Below, piece after piece: positions 6,705 to 7,570 of a stretch of 7,570 bases of DNA. How positions within the stretch are numbered: the first letter of the stretch is position 1; each line of letters opens with the position of its first letter. The position numbers and the translations under genes are program-made. Source of the stretch: Bacillota bacterium (GTDB lineage: Bacteria; Bacillota; Bacilli; Bacillales; Cytobacillaceae); assembly GCA_030705745.1 (NCBI GenBank), contig JAUZPT010000134.1:1-7570 (forward strand). The letters are read 5' to 3'. The notes below the pieces were generated by a model. It did not search any database and had not been told where the DNA came from. It was given only the letters and a program-made list of their open reading frames with translations.

Positions 6705-6727
6705 ATTTTAAGAATCATTACGATTTA
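6705..6727 (-). promoter_or_regulatory. Candidate Zur box (operator)
   Basis: The right half ATTACGATTTA (6717-6727) is a perfect match to the half-site I know for Bacillus Zur boxes, an inverted repeat of TAAATCGTAAT and ATTACGATTTA around one base. The left half (6705-6715) keeps AAT next to the centre and one further position. It lies immediately downstream of the expected transcription start of znuC, where a bound repressor would block initiation or early elongation. Confidence 0.7.
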
Positions 6728-6735
6728 CCTTCCGT

Positions 6736-6764
6736 AGTATACAACATCTCTTTTTTTATGTAAA
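6736..6764 (-). promoter_or_regulatory. SigA-type promoter of the znuC-znuB-zur operon
   Basis: On the minus strand TTTACA (6764-6759) and TATACT (6741-6736) are separated by exactly 17 bases; each hexamer matches 5 of 6 consensus positions. Transcription would start near 6729, next to the Zur box, giving a leader of about 40 bases. Confidence 0.7.
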
Positions 6765-6812
6765 GAACGAATGGCGAAAGCGACTTCTAAGCTCAGCGAG
6801 TTTTCTTTATTT

Positions 6813-6842
6813 TTGTCACGATTCCCAATTGGCGGTCATACA
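6813..6842 (+). promoter_or_regulatory. Weak candidate promoter of yqfT
   Basis: TTGTCA at 6813-6818 is a good -35 hexamer, with CATACA at 6837-6842 as a poor -10 at 18 bases. It would leave only about 8-10 bases between the start site and the ATG, barely enough for the ribosome binding site, so confidence is low. Confidence 0.2.
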
Positions 6843-6858
6843 TTAGACTGGAGGAGTG

Positions 6859-7119
6859 ATGAAAGTGAAGATATTTGAAAACATCATCAATCATAAAATC
6901 AATACTATCACGGGTGATGAATTGTTGAATTATGCCAATCAATTCAATATCTCCGTAAATCGGCAGCAAGCCCAAAAAATTGCTGAATACTTAAGAGGAA
7001 AGAAAGTAAATATTTTCGATAACACCCAAAGAGCAACACTGGTGAAAGAAATTGCGAAAGTAACAAACGCGGAAACCGCAAAAGAAGTGAACAAACTATT
7101 TATGCAGTTTGCGAAATAA
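6859..7119 (+). CDS. yqfT: DUF2624 family small protein (YqfT-like)
   Basis: An 86-residue soluble, lysine- and asparagine-rich protein that is helical throughout, matching the DUF2624 (YqfT) family in length and layout. The core reads LLNYANQFNISVNRQQAQKIAEYLRGKKVNIFD, followed by VKEIAKVTNAETAKEVNKLFMQF. No catalytic motif, signal peptide or membrane segment is visible, and no function is proposed. TGGAGGAG at 6849-6856 precedes the chosen ATG at 6859; an in-frame GTG at 6856 overlaps the ribosome binding site and is less likely. The gene diverges from the zinc operon. In B. subtilis yqfT also lies near zur, which supports the assignment. Confidence 0.82.
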   Translation: MKVKIFENIINHKINTITGDELLNYANQFNISVNRQQAQKIAEYLRGKKVNIFDNTQRATLVKEIAKVTNAETAKEVNKLFMQFAK

Positions 7120-7124
7120 GAAAA

Positions 7125-7143
7125 GCTGTGCAGTGTGCACAGC
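7125..7143 (+). other. Perfect hairpin directly after yqfT
   Basis: GCTGTGCA (7125-7132) and TGCACAGC (7136-7143) form an 8 bp perfect stem with a GTG loop. No T-run follows, so it is not a terminator by itself; it may stabilise the yqfT mRNA end or assist the terminator 4 bases downstream. Confidence 0.6.
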
Positions 7144-7146
7144 CAG

Positions 7147-7183
7147 ATTGTCGAGAAAGGGGTAATTTCTCGGCAATTTTTTT
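7147..7183 (+). terminator. Intrinsic terminator of yqfT
   Basis: A 12 bp stem with one G-T pair forms between 7147-7158 (ATTGTCGAGAAA) and 7166-7177 (TTTCTCGGCAAT), with a 7-base loop and a run of seven T (7177-7183). Confidence 0.9.
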
Positions 7184-7266
7184 GTCAAAATCTTAATATC
7201 TAAATTATTGATAGTACCTGCAAATGGTCCTGTTGATTTCCGCTCCGGTCACTCGCTTTCCGCGGG

Positions 7267-7321
7267 GAGGTCCTGAAGCCTCCTCGGCGCCTTTGGCGCC
7301 TGTGGGGTCTTCAGTGACCTC
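7267..7321. other. Long GC-rich hairpin in the left arm of the repeat
   Basis: GAGGTC then CTGAAG (7267-7278) pairs with CTTCAG (7309-7314) and GACCTC (7316-7321), with one unpaired T at 7315. The inner stem is GGCGCC-TTT-GGCGCC. No T-run follows, so it is a structural hairpin, not a classical terminator. Confidence 0.65.
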
Positions 7322-7326
7322 TTGGT

Positions 7327-7514
7327 GAAGCCACTGAAAAAGTCATTAAATTAGAATTTGAAAATCCTGAAAATTTCTACCCCCACTTTTATAGGTGAAA
7401 ACTTGAGAATTAGCATGGTTACCCCCACTTTAGTAGCTAAAAATAGCGCTTTTTTGGGAATGAGTTTTTATGGAATTTTCATTTTCGGGAAAATTGGACT
7501 TTTTCAGTGGCCTC
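7327..7514. mobile_element. MITE-like element of about 190 bp with terminal inverted repeats
   Basis: GCCACTGAAAAAGTC (7330-7344) is the exact reverse complement of 7497-7511. Extending outward to 7327 and 7514 gives 17 of 18 matching positions. The interior is AT-rich, unlike the GC-rich flanks, has no open frame of useful length, and carries two copies of TACCCCCACTTT (7378 and 7420). Subterminal GAAAAT/GAAAATT motifs recur in inverted orientation. This is the form of a non-autonomous transposable element. I recall CTTTTTCAGTGG at ends of IS1182-type elements in Bacillus, but that link is unverified. Confidence 0.55.
7378..7432 (+). repeat. Two direct copies of TACCCCCACTTT inside the small element
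   Basis: TACCCCCACTTTTA at 7378-7391 and TACCCCCACTTTA at 7420-7432 begin 42 bases apart in the same orientation. They could be protein-binding sites or remnants of a duplicated element end. Confidence 0.5.
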
Positions 7515-7570
7515 CCCGTACTCCCACAGGAGTCTTCGCGCCTTCCTCTCCAATCAACAGAGTTTTTTTC

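Larger units (their letters stand above)
7230..7560. repeat. Palindromic intergenic repeat of Bacillus type, interrupted by a smaller element
   Basis: The ends are a 9 bp inverted repeat, CTGTTGATT (7230-7238) and AATCAACAG (7552-7560). Inside are a GC-rich left arm with the hairpin GGCGCC-TTT-GGCGCC (7286-7300) and a right arm (7511-7560) containing CTCCCACAGGAGTCTTC. CGGGGAGG (7263-7270) is complementary to CCTCCCCG (7511-7518). From memory, very similar elements starting TTGATTTCCGCTCC and ending CTCCAATCAACA are scattered through intergenic regions of many Bacillus genomes; copy number here cannot be seen. Without the inner insert the repeat would be about 138 bp. No credible gene lies in 7185-7570. 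Confidence 0.7.

Noticed and set aside
7230..7560. CRISPR array
   Set aside because: The repeats are inverted arms and two short direct copies, with no regular repeat-spacer periodicity.

Overview
The window looks like a chromosomal segment of a low-GC Gram-positive endospore former of the Bacillus type. The gene content closely follows the Bacillus subtilis yqf/yqg neighbourhood as I recall it: YqgC, YqgB, YqfZ, IspG (YqfY), YqfX, YqfW, Zur (YqfV) and YqfT. The DNA is AT-rich, ribosome binding sites are GGAGG-like, and intrinsic terminators are strong. All assignments come from reading the proteins and motifs by eye; no database search was run.

Layout, left to right. Positions 2-238 hold the 3' end of a Crp/Fnr-family regulator whose C-terminal CX2CX4C motif resembles Bacillus Fnr. 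Next is a minus-strand DUF456 membrane protein (310-792) with its own terminator. A divergent promoter region then leads into the plus-strand genes yqgB (DUF1189, 965-1741), yqfZ (membrane-anchored LysM protein, 1827-2177) and ispG (isoprenoid biosynthesis, 2338-3444). The small membrane protein gene yqfX (minus, 3515-3868) faces ispG and diverges from the HAD-type nucleotidase gene yqfW (plus, 4048-4617). A bidirectional terminator separates yqfW from a minus-strand zinc operon, 6690-4643.

The zinc operon is the functional centre of the window. A good SigA-type promoter (6736-6764) is followed directly by a candidate Zur box (6705-6727), then znuC (ATPase), znuB (permease, ATGA overlap with znuC) and zur (12 bases downstream). 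The repressor would thus be made from the promoter it represses together with two of the three parts of a zinc importer. The substrate-binding protein ZnuA is absent from the window. Both Zur and ZnuC carry conspicuous histidine-rich segments.

The right end carries yqfT (DUF2624, 6859-7119), its terminator, and about 390 bases without genes. That stretch contains a palindromic intergenic repeat (7230-7560) apparently interrupted by a smaller element of about 190 bp with near-perfect terminal inverted repeats. Removing the inner element restores a longer hairpin stem in the outer repeat, which is the most unusual structural observation here. I see no CRISPR, phage, defence, toxin-antitoxin or other obviously undescribed system; most of the window is ordinary core chromosome.
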